Assembly (NCBI RefSeq): GCF_002741075.1
Contig: NZ_CP016634.1
Location: forward strand, 3,874,001-3,938,000
Reading direction: 5' to 3'
DNA: 64,000 bases
Source: Pseudomonas putida
GTDB lineage: Bacteria > Pseudomonadota > Gammaproteobacteria > Pseudomonadales > Pseudomonadaceae
Below are positions 8,695 through 16,987 of this stretch, one piece after another. Under the pieces are notes generated by a model that did not search any database, was not told where the DNA came from, and was given only the letters and a program-made list of their open reading frames with translations. The number at the start of each line of letters is the position of its first letter. Position 1 is the stretch's first letter. The translations under genes were made by a program, and so were the position numbers.

Positions 8695-9795
8695 TTACTC
8701 CTTGGTCACCAGGTTCACATCACGGTTGGAACGGTCCACGGGCCGGACTTGCTGGCCCTCACGCAACACATGCCCCCCTGCGGCCACCACCCAGTCATCC
8801 GCCTCCAGGCCTTCGAGCACCGGCACGCTGTCATCGCCATAGGGGCCCAGGCGCACCACCGCACGCTCGAGGCGGTTGTCCTTGCCGATGCGCCAGACGT
8901 AGGCCTGGCCCTGTTCGGCCGTGACCGCCGAAAGCGGTACCGACAGCGGCGCGCGTTCGGCGTGGGCAATGAACACGCGGGCGCTCTGCCCCAGCTCGGC
9001 TGGCGTGCTGGAGGTGGTGAAGGCAATCCGTGCGGCGTAGGTGCGCGAGCGCGGGTCGGCCGCCGGAGACAGCTCACGGATGCGCCCCGGATAGCGCGCG
9101 TTCGGATGCGACCACAGTTCCACGCTCACCGCTTGCCCCACGCCGAAGCGGGCGAACTGCTGCTCCGGCAGACCGATGAGCACTTCCCGCTCGCCATCGG
9201 CGGCCAAAGTGAACACCGTCTGACCAGGCGAGACCACCTGGCCCACTTCAACCTGGCGCTTGGCGATCACCCCCGCCTGGGGTGCACGCAGCACGGCGTA
9301 CTCGGCCTGGTTGCCGGCGACGTCGAATTCCGCCTTGGCCTGCTTGAGGCGCGCCTGACCTGCCCGGTAGAGGTTCTCGGCGTTGTCATACTGAGAGCGG
9401 CTGACCATCTGGCGCTCCAGCAACTTCTGGTAGCGATCGCGCTCGGCCCGTACCAGGGCCAGGTTGGCTTCGGCGGCTGCGAGCTGGGCGCGGTTGGCCT
9501 CCAGTTGCAGGCGGACGTCCTGTGGATCGAGCTCGGCCAGCGGCTGGTCGGCCTTGACCCGCTGCCCCTCTTCCACCAGACGCTTGCTCACCTTGCCGCC
9601 AATGCGAAAGGCCAGCTCCGGTTCGAAGCGAGCCCGCACCTCGCCGGGATAACTGTCGGCCGAAGCGACTGCTGGCTGAGGCTGGATCACCAGAGCCGGA
9701 CGCGGCGCCGCAGGGGCTGCGGCCTCCTGACCACAGGCGACCAGCAGTAGCGCCAGGGTAGCGGGTAAAACGATGGGCAAGGCATGACGCAACAT
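8695..9795 (-). CDS. mexJ: RND efflux periplasmic adaptor MexJ
   Basis: The 366-aa product is a membrane-fusion protein anchored as a lipoprotein (lipobox LLVAC, Cys21). Its domains run in the family order: beta-barrel/lipoyl half FRIGGKVSKRLVEEG, an alpha hairpin from about residue 95 to 160 (QLEANRAQLAAAEANLALVRAERD), the second lipoyl half APQAGVIAKRQVEVG, then beta-barrel and membrane-proximal domains. It joins MexK to an outer-membrane channel. AAGGAT upstream of the ATG (about 9802-9808) is the ribosome site. First gene of the mexJK operon. Confidence 0.85.
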   Translation of the reverse strand: MLRHALPIVLPATLALLLVACGQEAAAPAAPRPALVIQPQPAVASADSYPGEVRARFEPELAFRIGGKVSKRLVEEGQRVKADQPLAELDPQDVRLQLEANRAQLAAAEANLALVRAERDRYQKLLERQMVSRSQYDNAENLYRAGQARLKQAKAEFDVAGNQAEYAVLRAPQAGVIAKRQVEVGQVVSPGQTVFTLAADGEREVLIGLPEQQFARFGVGQAVSVELWSHPNARYPGRIRELSPAADPRSRTYAARIAFTTSSTPAELGQSARVFIAHAERAPLSVPLSAVTAEQGQAYVWRIGKDNRLERAVVRLGPYGDDSVPVLEGLEADDWVVAAGGHVLREGQQVRPVDRSNRDVNLVTKE

Positions 9796-9831
9796 GATGG
9801 ATATCCTTTCGCGAGGCGCGTCTCGAATATT

Positions 9832-9847
9832 TATACTGGCGAGTATA
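9832..9847. promoter_or_regulatory. Candidate MexL operator / mexJK promoter
   Basis: TATACT (9832-9837) and AGTATA (9842-9847) form a perfect inverted repeat with a 4-bp spacer, in an AT-rich patch of an otherwise GC-rich 181-bp gap between divergent mexJ and mexL. TetR repressors bind such palindromes. In P. aeruginosa MexL represses mexJK and itself from the shared gap; that this repeat is the site is inference. Confidence 0.5.
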
Positions 9848-9976
9848 TTAAGTTAGGACCTCGGGGTCGGGAAGCGGGCAGTGCAGAGAAAACGTATCGA
9901 CGACATGACGCCCGTAGCAGCCGGATGGGCCGCGACCCGTTAAGATGGGGCTCTTTTCATCACGATGCGGATTCCC

Positions 9977-10606
9977 ATGTCCAACGACGCACCCACTGGC
10001 CCTGGCCGACCCAAGGACCTGGCCAAGCGCGAGGCCATCCTCGAAGCCGCCAAGACCCTGTTTCTGAGCCTTGGCTATGCCAACACCAGCATGGATGCGG
10101 TCGCTGCGGCGGCAGGTGTTTCAAAACTCACGGTCTACAGCCATTTCAACGACAAGCAGACGCTGTTCGGTTCGGCCGTCATGGCGACGTGTCAGACCCA
10201 ACTGCCTGACCTGATCTTCGAGCTGCCCGAGGACGTGCCGCTGGAACAGGTGCTGCTGAACATCGCGCGGGGGTTCCAGGCGTTGATCAGCAGTGACGAG
10301 TCGGTGAAGTTGAGTCGGTTGATCATTGCCCTGGGGAACCAGGACCCTGGGTTCGGCGAATACTTCTGGGAGGCGGGGCCCAAGCGAGTGCTGGCGGGGA
10401 TGGAAGCACTGCTGCGTGGTGTCGCGCAGCGGGGGTTGTTGGCGATCGACAATCCGTTGCGGGCGGCTGAGCATTTCTTCTGTCTGGTGAAGGGCGCGCC
10501 GGATTATCGGTTGCTGCTGGGGTGCGCGCCAGCGTTGAGGGGGGATGAGGCGGAGGCGCATGTGCGGGAGGTGGTTGGGTTGTTCATGCGGGGGTATCGG
10601 GTTTAA
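9977..10606 (+). CDS. mexL: TetR-family repressor MexL
   Basis: The 209-aa product has an N-terminal TetR helix-turn-helix: AKREAILEAAKTLFLSLGY then MDAVAAAAGVSKLTVYSHF (about residues 13-55). The C-terminal part is a ligand and dimer domain. Divergence from mexJK and the PA3678-like context identify it as MexL. I prefer ATG 9977 (MSNDAPTG) over the in-frame ATG at 9965, since the shorter form matches the length of about 212 aa reported for MexL and starts with the usual unstructured tail; neither has a strong ribosome site. The last 200 bp of the gene are rich in GGGG runs. Confidence 0.8.
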   Translation: MSNDAPTGPGRPKDLAKREAILEAAKTLFLSLGYANTSMDAVAAAAGVSKLTVYSHFNDKQTLFGSAVMATCQTQLPDLIFELPEDVPLEQVLLNIARGFQALISSDESVKLSRLIIALGNQDPGFGEYFWEAGPKRVLAGMEALLRGVAQRGLLAIDNPLRAAEHFFCLVKGAPDYRLLLGCAPALRGDEAEAHVREVVGLFMRGYRV

Positions 10607-10612
10607 GGGGTT

Positions 10613-10673
10613 GGGCTTGGGCTTGGGCTTTCAGGTTGCGTGAATATCCGGTGTTGGTGGTGGCGCCACCGGG
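10613..10673. repeat. Left segment of the palindromic intergenic repeat, locus 1
   Basis: The run from GGGCTTGGGCTTGGG to GGTGGTGGCGCCACCGG closely matches 52110-52168, with a few substitutions (for example GCGTGAATATCC against TATGTATATCC). It marks where the repeat element begins before the IS256 element interrupts it. The 12-bp palindrome GGTGGCGCCACC sits at its end. Confidence 0.7.
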
Positions 10674-10675
10674 AA

Positions 10676-12029
10676 GTGTCAGATTTTTTGTGTGCGGGCC
10701 GGTAACGGCCTGCCGTTAGGCAGGCCCTGATTCTCACCAGGTTGGCCTGATGAATCGATCTCCGTACAGAATCGCAAATTGATTCATCGCGCTTTTCCAA
10801 TCATGCGCCGCTGAGCCCCAGTTCGCCGTGATGTTTCGCAGCCCCAGCCAGATCAGCTTGGTGGCTGCGTCGTCGTTCGGGAAATGGCCTCGGGTCTTGA
10901 TGATCTTGCGCAGCTGGGCATTGATACTCTCGATGGCGTTGGTGGTGTAGATCACTTTCCGGATGGCTGGCGGGAAGACAAAGAAGGGAATCACTCGATC
11001 CCAGGCGCGTCTCCAGGCCGCAACGACCGTTGGATACTGCTTGCCCCAGGGCCCGTTTTCAAACTCATCCAATGCCTGCTCAGCCGCTTCTGCATTGATA
11101 GCCTGGTAAATCGGCTTCAGCGCCTTGGCCAGTGCCCGGCGCTTGTCCCAGGCCGCGAAGTCGAGACTGTTGCGGATCAGGTGCACGATGCACGTCTGCA
11201 GCGTCGTCTCTGGAAATACTGCGCTGAGGGCTTCTGGCATGCCTTTGAGGCCATCGGTCACAGCAATCAGTACGTCCTCGACACCACGCGTCTTGAGATC
11301 GTTAAAGACCTTCATCCAGAACTTCGCACCTTCGGTGTTTTCGATCCAGATACCCAGAATATCGCGCGTCCCGTCGGGTAGAACGCCCAGTGCCAGGTAA
11401 ATGGCCTTGTTGCGCACCAGGCCTTCTTCGCGGATCTTTACCCGCAGCGCATCGAAGAAAATGACCGGGTACATCGGCTCCAGCGGCCGCTGCTGCCACG
11501 CGCCAATCTCTTCCATGACCTCGTCTGTTACAGAGCTGATGAAATCGGGTGAAACGTCGGTTCCATACTGCTCTGACAGGAAGGCCCGGATCTCTCTGAC
11601 CGTCATTCCACGGGCGTACATGGCGATGATTTTGTCATCGAATCCGGTGTAACGGCGCTCATGCTTGGGGATCAGAATGGGCGCAAAACTTCCGTCTCGA
11701 TCGCGAGGGATCTCCAGCCGCAACGGGCCATCCCCGGTCAAAACCGTCTTGCCACTCTTGCCGTTACGCTGGTTGGTTTCATCCTCTGGGCGCTGCGCGC
11801 CCGGCGGATAACCTAGGTGGTGGCCAAGCTCGGCATGCAGAGCACGTTCGATCAGGGCCTTCTTGAACGCCGCAGAGGCATCCTCGATAGCTTCTGCGGT
11901 CATCAAGCCCTCGCCGAATTGCTCCAGCAGCTCTTTGGGGATTTTGGGCAGGTCACGCAGGGGTTTCTTTTTGGTTGGCATACATGCACCTCTTACTCAT
12001 GTTATGCCCGAACACAAAATTTCTGACAC
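10676..12029 (-). mobile_element. IS256-family insertion sequence
   Basis: The element is about 1354 bp, the family's usual size. Its terminal inverted repeats are 23 bp with three mismatches: GTGTCAGATTTTTTGTG... at 10676-10698 and, read from the other side, GTGTCAGAAATTTTGTG... at 12029-12007. One transposase gene fills it. I see no 8-9 bp target duplication directly beside the ends; GCCACCGGG does recur at 10665-10673 and 13708-13716, bracketing this element together with the next one. Confidence 0.9.
10734..11981 (-). CDS. IS256-family transposase
   Basis: The 415-aa product is a full-length Mutator-type DDE transposase. The catalytic residues lie in the family contexts: Asp in VIFFDALRVKI (about residue 175), Asp in IAVTDGLKGMPEAL (about 240) and Glu in TTNAIESINAQLRK (about 346). 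The segment after the second Asp, LQTCIVHLIRNSL, carries the conserved C-x2-H. GAGG precedes the ATG. The frame is intact, so the element may be active. Confidence 0.93.
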   Translation of the reverse strand: MPTKKKPLRDLPKIPKELLEQFGEGLMTAEAIEDASAAFKKALIERALHAELGHHLGYPPGAQRPEDETNQRNGKSGKTVLTGDGPLRLEIPRDRDGSFAPILIPKHERRYTGFDDKIIAMYARGMTVREIRAFLSEQYGTDVSPDFISSVTDEVMEEIGAWQQRPLEPMYPVIFFDALRVKIREEGLVRNKAIYLALGVLPDGTRDILGIWIENTEGAKFWMKVFNDLKTRGVEDVLIAVTDGLKGMPEALSAVFPETTLQTCIVHLIRNSLDFAAWDKRRALAKALKPIYQAINAEAAEQALDEFENGPWGKQYPTVVAAWRRAWDRVIPFFVFPPAIRKVIYTTNAIESINAQLRKIIKTRGHFPNDDAATKLIWLGLRNITANWGSAAHDWKSAMNQFAILYGDRFIRPTW

Positions 12030-12068
12030 CCGGCGTTTTTCAAGGTAGTTGTCGCGTCAACCATCCAG

Positions 12069-13124
12069 CTATGCAGCTTGCTTCTCGTGCTGTTGATCCC
12101 GATCAGGGTTCAACAGCACCGTCCCAATTGGCTCCCAGTTACGGGTGCGTCCTGACCATCGCTCTGGATTCCTGCATCGAGCCTGCTCATACAGCTCATG
12201 GCGCAGGGCAAGGATTTGCCTATCCTGACCACGATGACGCTCTGCCGGTGTGACGAAGCGGATCCGGCTGTGCCGGTGTTCGTGGTTGTACCAACGGATA
12301 AAATCACGCACCCAACATCTTGCAGCATCCAGGGTCTCGAAACCCTTGGCCGGCCATTGCGGACAGTACTTCAGCGTTCTAAAAAGAGCCTCCGAATACG
12401 GATTGTCATTGCTGACACGCGGCCTGCCCCTCGATGGCGTAATGCCTAACTCATACATCTTGCTCAGCAAAGTGGTCGACTTCATTGGCGCGCCGTTGTC
12501 CGAGTGCAGTACCAAGGGCTCTCTCAGGCATTGTTCGCTGATCACGCTCCTTTGCAGCAACACTGCGGCCTTGGCGCCGTCCTCATCCTCATGCACCTCC
12601 CAGCCGACGCTCTTGCGGCTGTAAATATCCTCGATCAGGTACAGGTAGTAGTACTTTCCACGCACCGAAGACGGCAGGTACGTGATATCCCACGACCACA
12701 CACGATTCGGCGCATGAGCCGCATGCGTTGTTGGCTCGGCATTACGTCCAGGGCGCTGAGCGCGTCCTCGGTGCTGCCTCTGCCCGGCAGCTCGAAGCAC
12801 ACGATAGAACGTTGACTCCGAGCCTACGTAGATCTGCCTATCGGCCAGCCTCGGCACGATCTGGCTGGGTGGCAAGTGAGCATATTCGGCGCTGTTGCAC
12901 AGGTTGAGAATTACTTTCCGTTCATGCTCGTCCAGCGCATTGGCCGGGGCTGCACGAGCGGTGGTAGTGCGAGCATCCGCCAGTATTTCCTGGGTTTCAG
13001 TCCAGCGCTGCAACGTTCTGAGCGTCAATCCAACTTCTTGGCACGCCACCGATTTTCGAGCGCCGGCATTGATCGCTTCTGTCAGCCACGCCACTAGCAG
13101 TTGCCGTTCCGGCAGAGCGGTCAA
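12069..13124 (-). CDS. IS3-family transposase OrfB, type A
   Basis: The frame encodes 351 aa with an N-terminal helix-turn-helix region (ACQEVGLTLRTLQRW) and an rve integrase core: Asp in VWSWDITYLP, Asp in LVLHSDNGAPMKS and Glu in NPYSEALFRTLKY, the DDE triad. The first possible codon, at 13124, is a weak TTG overlapping the orfA stop. The same frame is open back through the A AAA AAG heptamer at 13160-13166, so OrfB is more likely made as an OrfAB fusion by -1 frameshifting, as usual in the IS3 family. Confidence 0.88.
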   Translation of the reverse strand: MTALPERQLLVAWLTEAINAGARKSVACQEVGLTLRTLQRWTETQEILADARTTTARAAPANALDEHERKVILNLCNSAEYAHLPPSQIVPRLADRQIYVGSESTFYRVLRAAGQRQHRGRAQRPGRNAEPTTHAAHAPNRVWSWDITYLPSSVRGKYYYLYLIEDIYSRKSVGWEVHEDEDGAKAAVLLQRSVISEQCLREPLVLHSDNGAPMKSTTLLSKMYELGITPSRGRPRVSNDNPYSEALFRTLKYCPQWPAKGFETLDAARCWVRDFIRWYNHEHRHSRIRFVTPAERHRGQDRQILALRHELYEQARCRNPERWSGRTRNWEPIGTVLLNPDRDQQHEKQAA

Positions 13125-13624
13125 TTGTCCTCGTCGTCTACTCCCCAGTAGTCGTTGAGCTTTTTTCGCAGCACCAGTAACGCGGCTGTTTCAGCCAGCG
13201 CCTTATCCTTGCGGCGCAGTTCGCGCTCAAGCTGCTTGATGCGTTTCTGATCTTGGCGGGCCTGCTCCCGATCGACCTTGGGCTGCGCTTTTTGAGAGGC
13301 CATCCCACTCAGGAAGGCTTGCCGCCAGGCAGCAATCTGCTCGGGATATAAGCCTTTGCGGCGGCAGTATTCACCCAGTTCAATCTCGGACAAGCTGGCA
13401 CATTCGGCGACAGCCGCGAATTTCATTTCTGCCGACCAACTCTCGGTCGGGTGTTTGGGATCGGTCACCACCACACATCCTTCGGCACTGGCTCGTTTGC
13501 GCCAGGTATACAGCGACATTTCAGTAACGCCCTCGCGCCTGGCGACTTCGGCCATCGTCAGGTTGAGTGGAGGGCCCAGCATCTTGAGCAGTTCGGTTTT
13601 GCGCTCAGAGGAATAGTACGGCAC
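13121..13624 (-). CDS. IS3-family OrfA, type A
   Basis: About 167 aa. The frame is open to a TTG at 13681 inside the terminal repeat, but GTG at 13624 (PYYSSERKTELLKML) aligns with the start of the 163-aa type B OrfA and has a purine-rich AAGAGAG upstream, so I chose it. A helix-turn-helix (LTMAEVARREGVTEMSLYTWRK) precedes a charged coiled coil (KRIKQLERELRRKDKALAETAALL) for DNA binding and multimerisation. The frameshift heptamer lies in the codons for RKK near the end. Confidence 0.82.
   Translation of the reverse strand: MPYYSSERKTELLKMLGPPLNLTMAEVARREGVTEMSLYTWRKRASAEGCVVVTDPKHPTESWSAEMKFAAVAECASLSEIELGEYCRRKGLYPEQIAAWRQAFLSGMASQKAQPKVDREQARQDQKRIKQLERELRRKDKALAETAALLVLRKKLNDYWGVDDEDN
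13160..13166 (-). promoter_or_regulatory. Candidate -1 ribosomal frameshift heptamer, type A IS3
   Basis: On the minus strand the heptamer reads A AAA AAG in phase with orfA codons CGA AAA AAG (RKK), the X XXY YYZ form used by IS911-type elements. The -1 frame has no stop between it and orfB. It would give an OrfAB fusion transposase. Confidence 0.65.
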
Positions 13625-13705
13625 AACGGCTCTCTTGCCGCCCCCGGGGTATGGTTTCAGGTAAGTCTGGTGAGGCGACAACTATCCTGACACCGGGGGC
13701 ACCCT

Positions 13706-13760
13706 CCGCCACCGGGCTTTTCGCCTTTACGGCGACCTACTTTTGCTCTTCTTCCCTCCA
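13706..13760. repeat. Remnant of the palindromic repeat between two IS elements, locus 1
   Basis: This gap holds GCCACCGGGC, CGCCTTTACGGCG (a short palindrome) and CCTACTTTTGC at 13736-13746. CCTACTTTTGC is the left half of a hairpin whose other half, GCAAAAGTAGG, is at 15380-15390 beyond the type B IS3 element. The equivalent of locus 2 is 52160-52212, with 3 bp less in CTCTTCTTCCCTCC. Confidence 0.7.
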
Positions 13761-13812
13761 TGTCAGGATAGTTGTCGCCCGTCTCATTCGATGGAGGGCG
13801 TAGGACTGTCTC

Positions 13813-14304
13813 ATGAAACAACGCCGTTATACCGCTGAGGAGAAAGCCTGGGCGTTGCAGCAAATGTCGGCGCCTTTCAGCCGTCCGGTCACAGAGTTGG
13901 CTAAGCAAACAGGCATTACTACTGTCACACTTCGGGCTTGGCGTAATGAAGCCAAGACCCAGGGAGTGCAAATGGCAGGAACAGGTAAACGCAATGGGCG
14001 CTGGAGCAGCGCTGACAAGTTCAGAGCTGTGCTTCAGACGGCTGCAATGAGCGAAGCAGAGATTTCAGAATACTGCCGAAGTGCAGGAATTCTGCCGTCG
14101 GATCTGGTGCTGTGGCGTACAGCTTGTGAGCAGGCGAATACTCCAACCCAGCAAGAACCCGTCAAAGATATCGCGTCGGTCAAGCGTATCGAGCAACTGG
14201 AGCGTGAGTTACGGCGTAAAGAAGCGGCTTTGGCAGAAACGGCGGCGTTGTTGGTACTGCGAAAAAAGGCCGATGCGATCTGGGGCAAGGACGAGGACGA
14301 ATGA
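13813..14304 (+). CDS. IS3-family OrfA, type B, copy 1
   Basis: 163 aa. An N-terminal helix-turn-helix (PVTELAKQTGITTVTLRAW, about residues 24-43) binds the element ends. A second similar segment near residues 62-85 (KFRAVLQTAAMSEAEISEYC) suggests a duplicated HTH. The C-terminal coiled coil (IEQLERELRRKEAALAETAA) mediates multimerisation. The stop overlaps the orfB ATG (ATGA) and the -1 frameshift heptamer is at 14262-14268. Identical to the product of 52265-52756. Confidence 0.9.
   Translation: MKQRRYTAEEKAWALQQMSAPFSRPVTELAKQTGITTVTLRAWRNEAKTQGVQMAGTGKRNGRWSSADKFRAVLQTAAMSEAEISEYCRSAGILPSDLVLWRTACEQANTPTQQEPVKDIASVKRIEQLERELRRKEAALAETAALLVLRKKADAIWGKDEDE
14262..14268 (+). promoter_or_regulatory. 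Candidate -1 ribosomal frameshift heptamer, type B IS3, copy 1
   Basis: A AAA AAG falls in phase with orfA codons CGA AAA AAG. After a -1 slip the reading frame runs GGC CGA TGC GAT CTG and on to the orfB ATG at 14301 with no stop, so a fused OrfAB transposase can form. The same heptamer is at 52714-52720 and in the type A element. Confidence 0.7.
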
Positions 14305-15341
14305 CCAGTGCTGCAGATCGCACAACTGCCCTTCAGTTGATTGACGCCGCTGTAAGAGCAGGCGCTCGTCAAAGTGCTGCCTGTGAAGAGTTGGGACTCA
14401 CTGAGCGCACGGTGCAACGATGGCGCCATCAACCTGAAGATGGGCGGCCTGGCGCAGCCCGCCCTGAGCCAGCCAACAAGCTCAGCGAACGTGAGCGCTT
14501 GGCCCTTTTGGATGCAGCCAATCGCCCTGATTGCGCCGACCTCACACCGCATGAAATCGTGCCGAAGTTGGCAGATGAAGGCCTCTACCTAGCCTCGGAA
14601 TCGACATTTTATCGAGTGCTCAAGTCAGCGGGCCAAGCACACAGGCGTGGGCGTAGTCGAAGACCAAAGGCCAGACCACTCACGACCCATAGGGCGAGTG
14701 GGCCCAATCAGGTTTGGTGTTGGGACATCACTTGGTTACCGAGTACTATCAAAGGACGTTTTTTCTATTGGTATATGGTCAAAGATATCTACAGCCGCAA
14801 GCTGGTCATGAATGAAGTACACGAGGCAGAAAGTGCTGAACATGCCAGTATCCTGCTGGAGCGCGCCTGCCTACGTGAAGGGATTCGCCCGGATACATTA
14901 GTGCTTCATTCAGACAATGGCAGTGCGATGAAGGGCGCGACAATGCTCGCTGCGCTACGTGACCTTGGTGTTCTGCCATCTTTCAGCCGCCCGCGGGTCA
15001 GCAACGACAACGCCTATGCCGAGGCTCTATTTCGAACAGCTAAGTACTGCTCACGGTGGCCCAGCGTGCCTTTTGGATCGCTCGATGAAGCTCGTATGTG
15101 GGTAATGCGGTTTGCTGCCTGGTACAACAATGAACATCGCCATAGCGCGCTCAAATATGTCACCCCCTCGCAGCGACATCATGGTCAAGATGGCGCTTCG
15201 CTGAGGCAGCGTGAACAGTTATACGAAGCAGCGCGGCGTCAGAATCCAGGACGATGGGCCCGAGATGTCCGTAACTGGAAATTGCCTAACCATGTGTACT
15301 TGAATCGCGAGCGAGATCCAGAGCAAAAGCGCACCGGTTAA
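14301..15341 (+). CDS. IS3-family transposase OrfB, type B, copy 1
   Basis: 346 aa. An HTH (ACEELGLTERTVQRWRHQ) leads into an HTH_21-like segment and the rve core: Asp in VWCWDITWLPSTI, Asp in LVLHSDNGSAMKG and Glu in NAYAEALFRTAKYC, followed by WYNNEHRHSALKYVTP. All DDE residues are present. It overlaps orfA by 4 bp, so independent initiation at ATG 14301 is possible besides the fusion route. Identical to 52753-53793. Confidence 0.92.
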   Translation: MTSAADRTTALQLIDAAVRAGARQSAACEELGLTERTVQRWRHQPEDGRPGAARPEPANKLSERERLALLDAANRPDCADLTPHEIVPKLADEGLYLASESTFYRVLKSAGQAHRRGRSRRPKARPLTTHRASGPNQVWCWDITWLPSTIKGRFFYWYMVKDIYSRKLVMNEVHEAESAEHASILLERACLREGIRPDTLVLHSDNGSAMKGATMLAALRDLGVLPSFSRPRVSNDNAYAEALFRTAKYCSRWPSVPFGSLDEARMWVMRFAAWYNNEHRHSALKYVTPSQRHHGQDGASLRQREQLYEAARRQNPGRWARDVRNWKLPNHVYLNRERDPEQKRTG

Positions 15342-15365
15342 ACCAGGCACGACAACTACCTTGAC

Positions 15366-16045
15366 GCGCACCGTCTTGGGCAAAAGTAGGCAAAAACCGC
15401 TGGCTCCCACATCCGGCCCGGCGCTTCGCTCCGGGTTCCCTCGCTGCGGTGCCTTACGGGGCCTCGCGGCCTCCGGCTGGCTGGGCCAGCCTCCATCTCG
15501 CGACTTCGGCTACCGCCGAAGGGCGCTGCGCGCCTGCCCCTCCAGACACCTCCACTCGGCCTCCTGAGGTCGCGATTGGTGGTGTCTGAACCATCTCGTA
15601 TCAACGGCAACGGCAAACAAGCTAATTGTTTGTCGGCAGTTCCGGCCTATTCGCGGGTAAACCCGCAGGTACAGCGCCGTTTTCAAGGACAGCGGTGAGC
15701 CTGTGGGAGCGGCGGTTCGGCGCTCCGATTTACCCGCGAATGGGCCAAAAAGGTCACCAAAAAAACTACTGAATAAAACAATGCAAGCCCAGGCGCCGCC
15801 CGTAACTTGCGCCCCATCAGCAGGCCGAGCGGAGGTGTCTGGAGGGGCAGGCGCGTAGCGCCCTTCGGCGGTAGCCGAAGTCGCGAGATGGAGGCTGGCG
15901 CAGCCAGCCGGAAGCCGCGAGGCCCCGTAAGGCACCGCAGCGAGGGAACCCGGTGCGAAGCGCCGGGCCGTATGCGGGGGGCGCAGCGGCTTTGGTTACT
16001 TTGGCCAAGACCAAAGTGACCCGCCGTAAGGGCGGAAAGGTGAAT
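15366..16045. repeat. Large nested palindromic intergenic repeat, locus 1
   Basis: The 769-bp gap before rsmJ has no credible gene and is mostly this element. Its inner arms, 15413-15567 and 15817-15970, are inverted copies of about 155 bp that differ at roughly six positions. Between them GGCCTATTCGCGGGTAAA (15644-15661) is inverted at 15729-15746, a REP-type hairpin. Outside the arms, GCAAAAGTAGG (15380-15390) is half of a hairpin split by the type B IS3 element, and the intact counterpart GGTTACTTTGG...CCAAAGTGACC is near 15994-16021, followed by CGCCGTAAGGGCG. Open frames here are short and mirror each other. Confidence 0.8.
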
Positions 16046-16110
16046 CAGCGTCGACAAATCAAACGGATAAGCCCACAAACCTCAAAACCACAACCCAGCC
16101 CCAAACCTAA

Positions 16111-16914
<804 letters not shown>

Positions 16915-16987
16915 TTAATGAAATCCCGGCCACCGCCGATACACGCAGTATCCGCTATTCTGCCAGAGCACAACGCGCGCGACTGCC

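Larger units (their letters stand above)
12040..13692 (-). mobile_element. IS3-family insertion sequence, type A
   Basis: About 1.65 kb, read on the minus strand from TGTCAGGATAGTTGTCG (13692 downward) to a right end that reads inward TCAAGGTAGTTGTCG from 12040. Both ends closely match those of the type B elements at 13762 and 52214, although the proteins differ substantially, so the two are related but distinct elements. It lies only 10 bp from the IS256 element. No target duplication recognised. Confidence 0.8.
13762..15365 (+). mobile_element. IS3-family insertion sequence, type B, copy 1
   Basis: 1604 bp between GTCAGGATAGTTGTCG (13762) and its imperfect inverted partner ending CTACCTTGAC (15365). 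Copy 2 at 52214-53817 has the same length, the same gene positions and identical proteins; every DNA stretch I compared is the same, so transposition was recent. Both copies sit in the loop of the same hairpin repeat. No target duplication recognised. Confidence 0.88.

Noticed and set aside
8188..9750. Plus-strand frame of about 520 codons
   Set aside because: Antisense of mexJ and the start of mexK, with His/Arg/Gly-rich composition typical of a shadow frame.
10667..12038. 8-9 bp target duplication directly flanking the IS256 element
   Set aside because: The bases beside the ends (ACCGGGAA on the left, CCGGCGTT on the right) do not match as a direct repeat.
15391..15816. Short open frames in the palindromic repeat
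   Set aside because: They are repeated in inverted form in the other arm, have no ribosome sites and encode Arg/Pro/Ala-rich low-complexity peptides.
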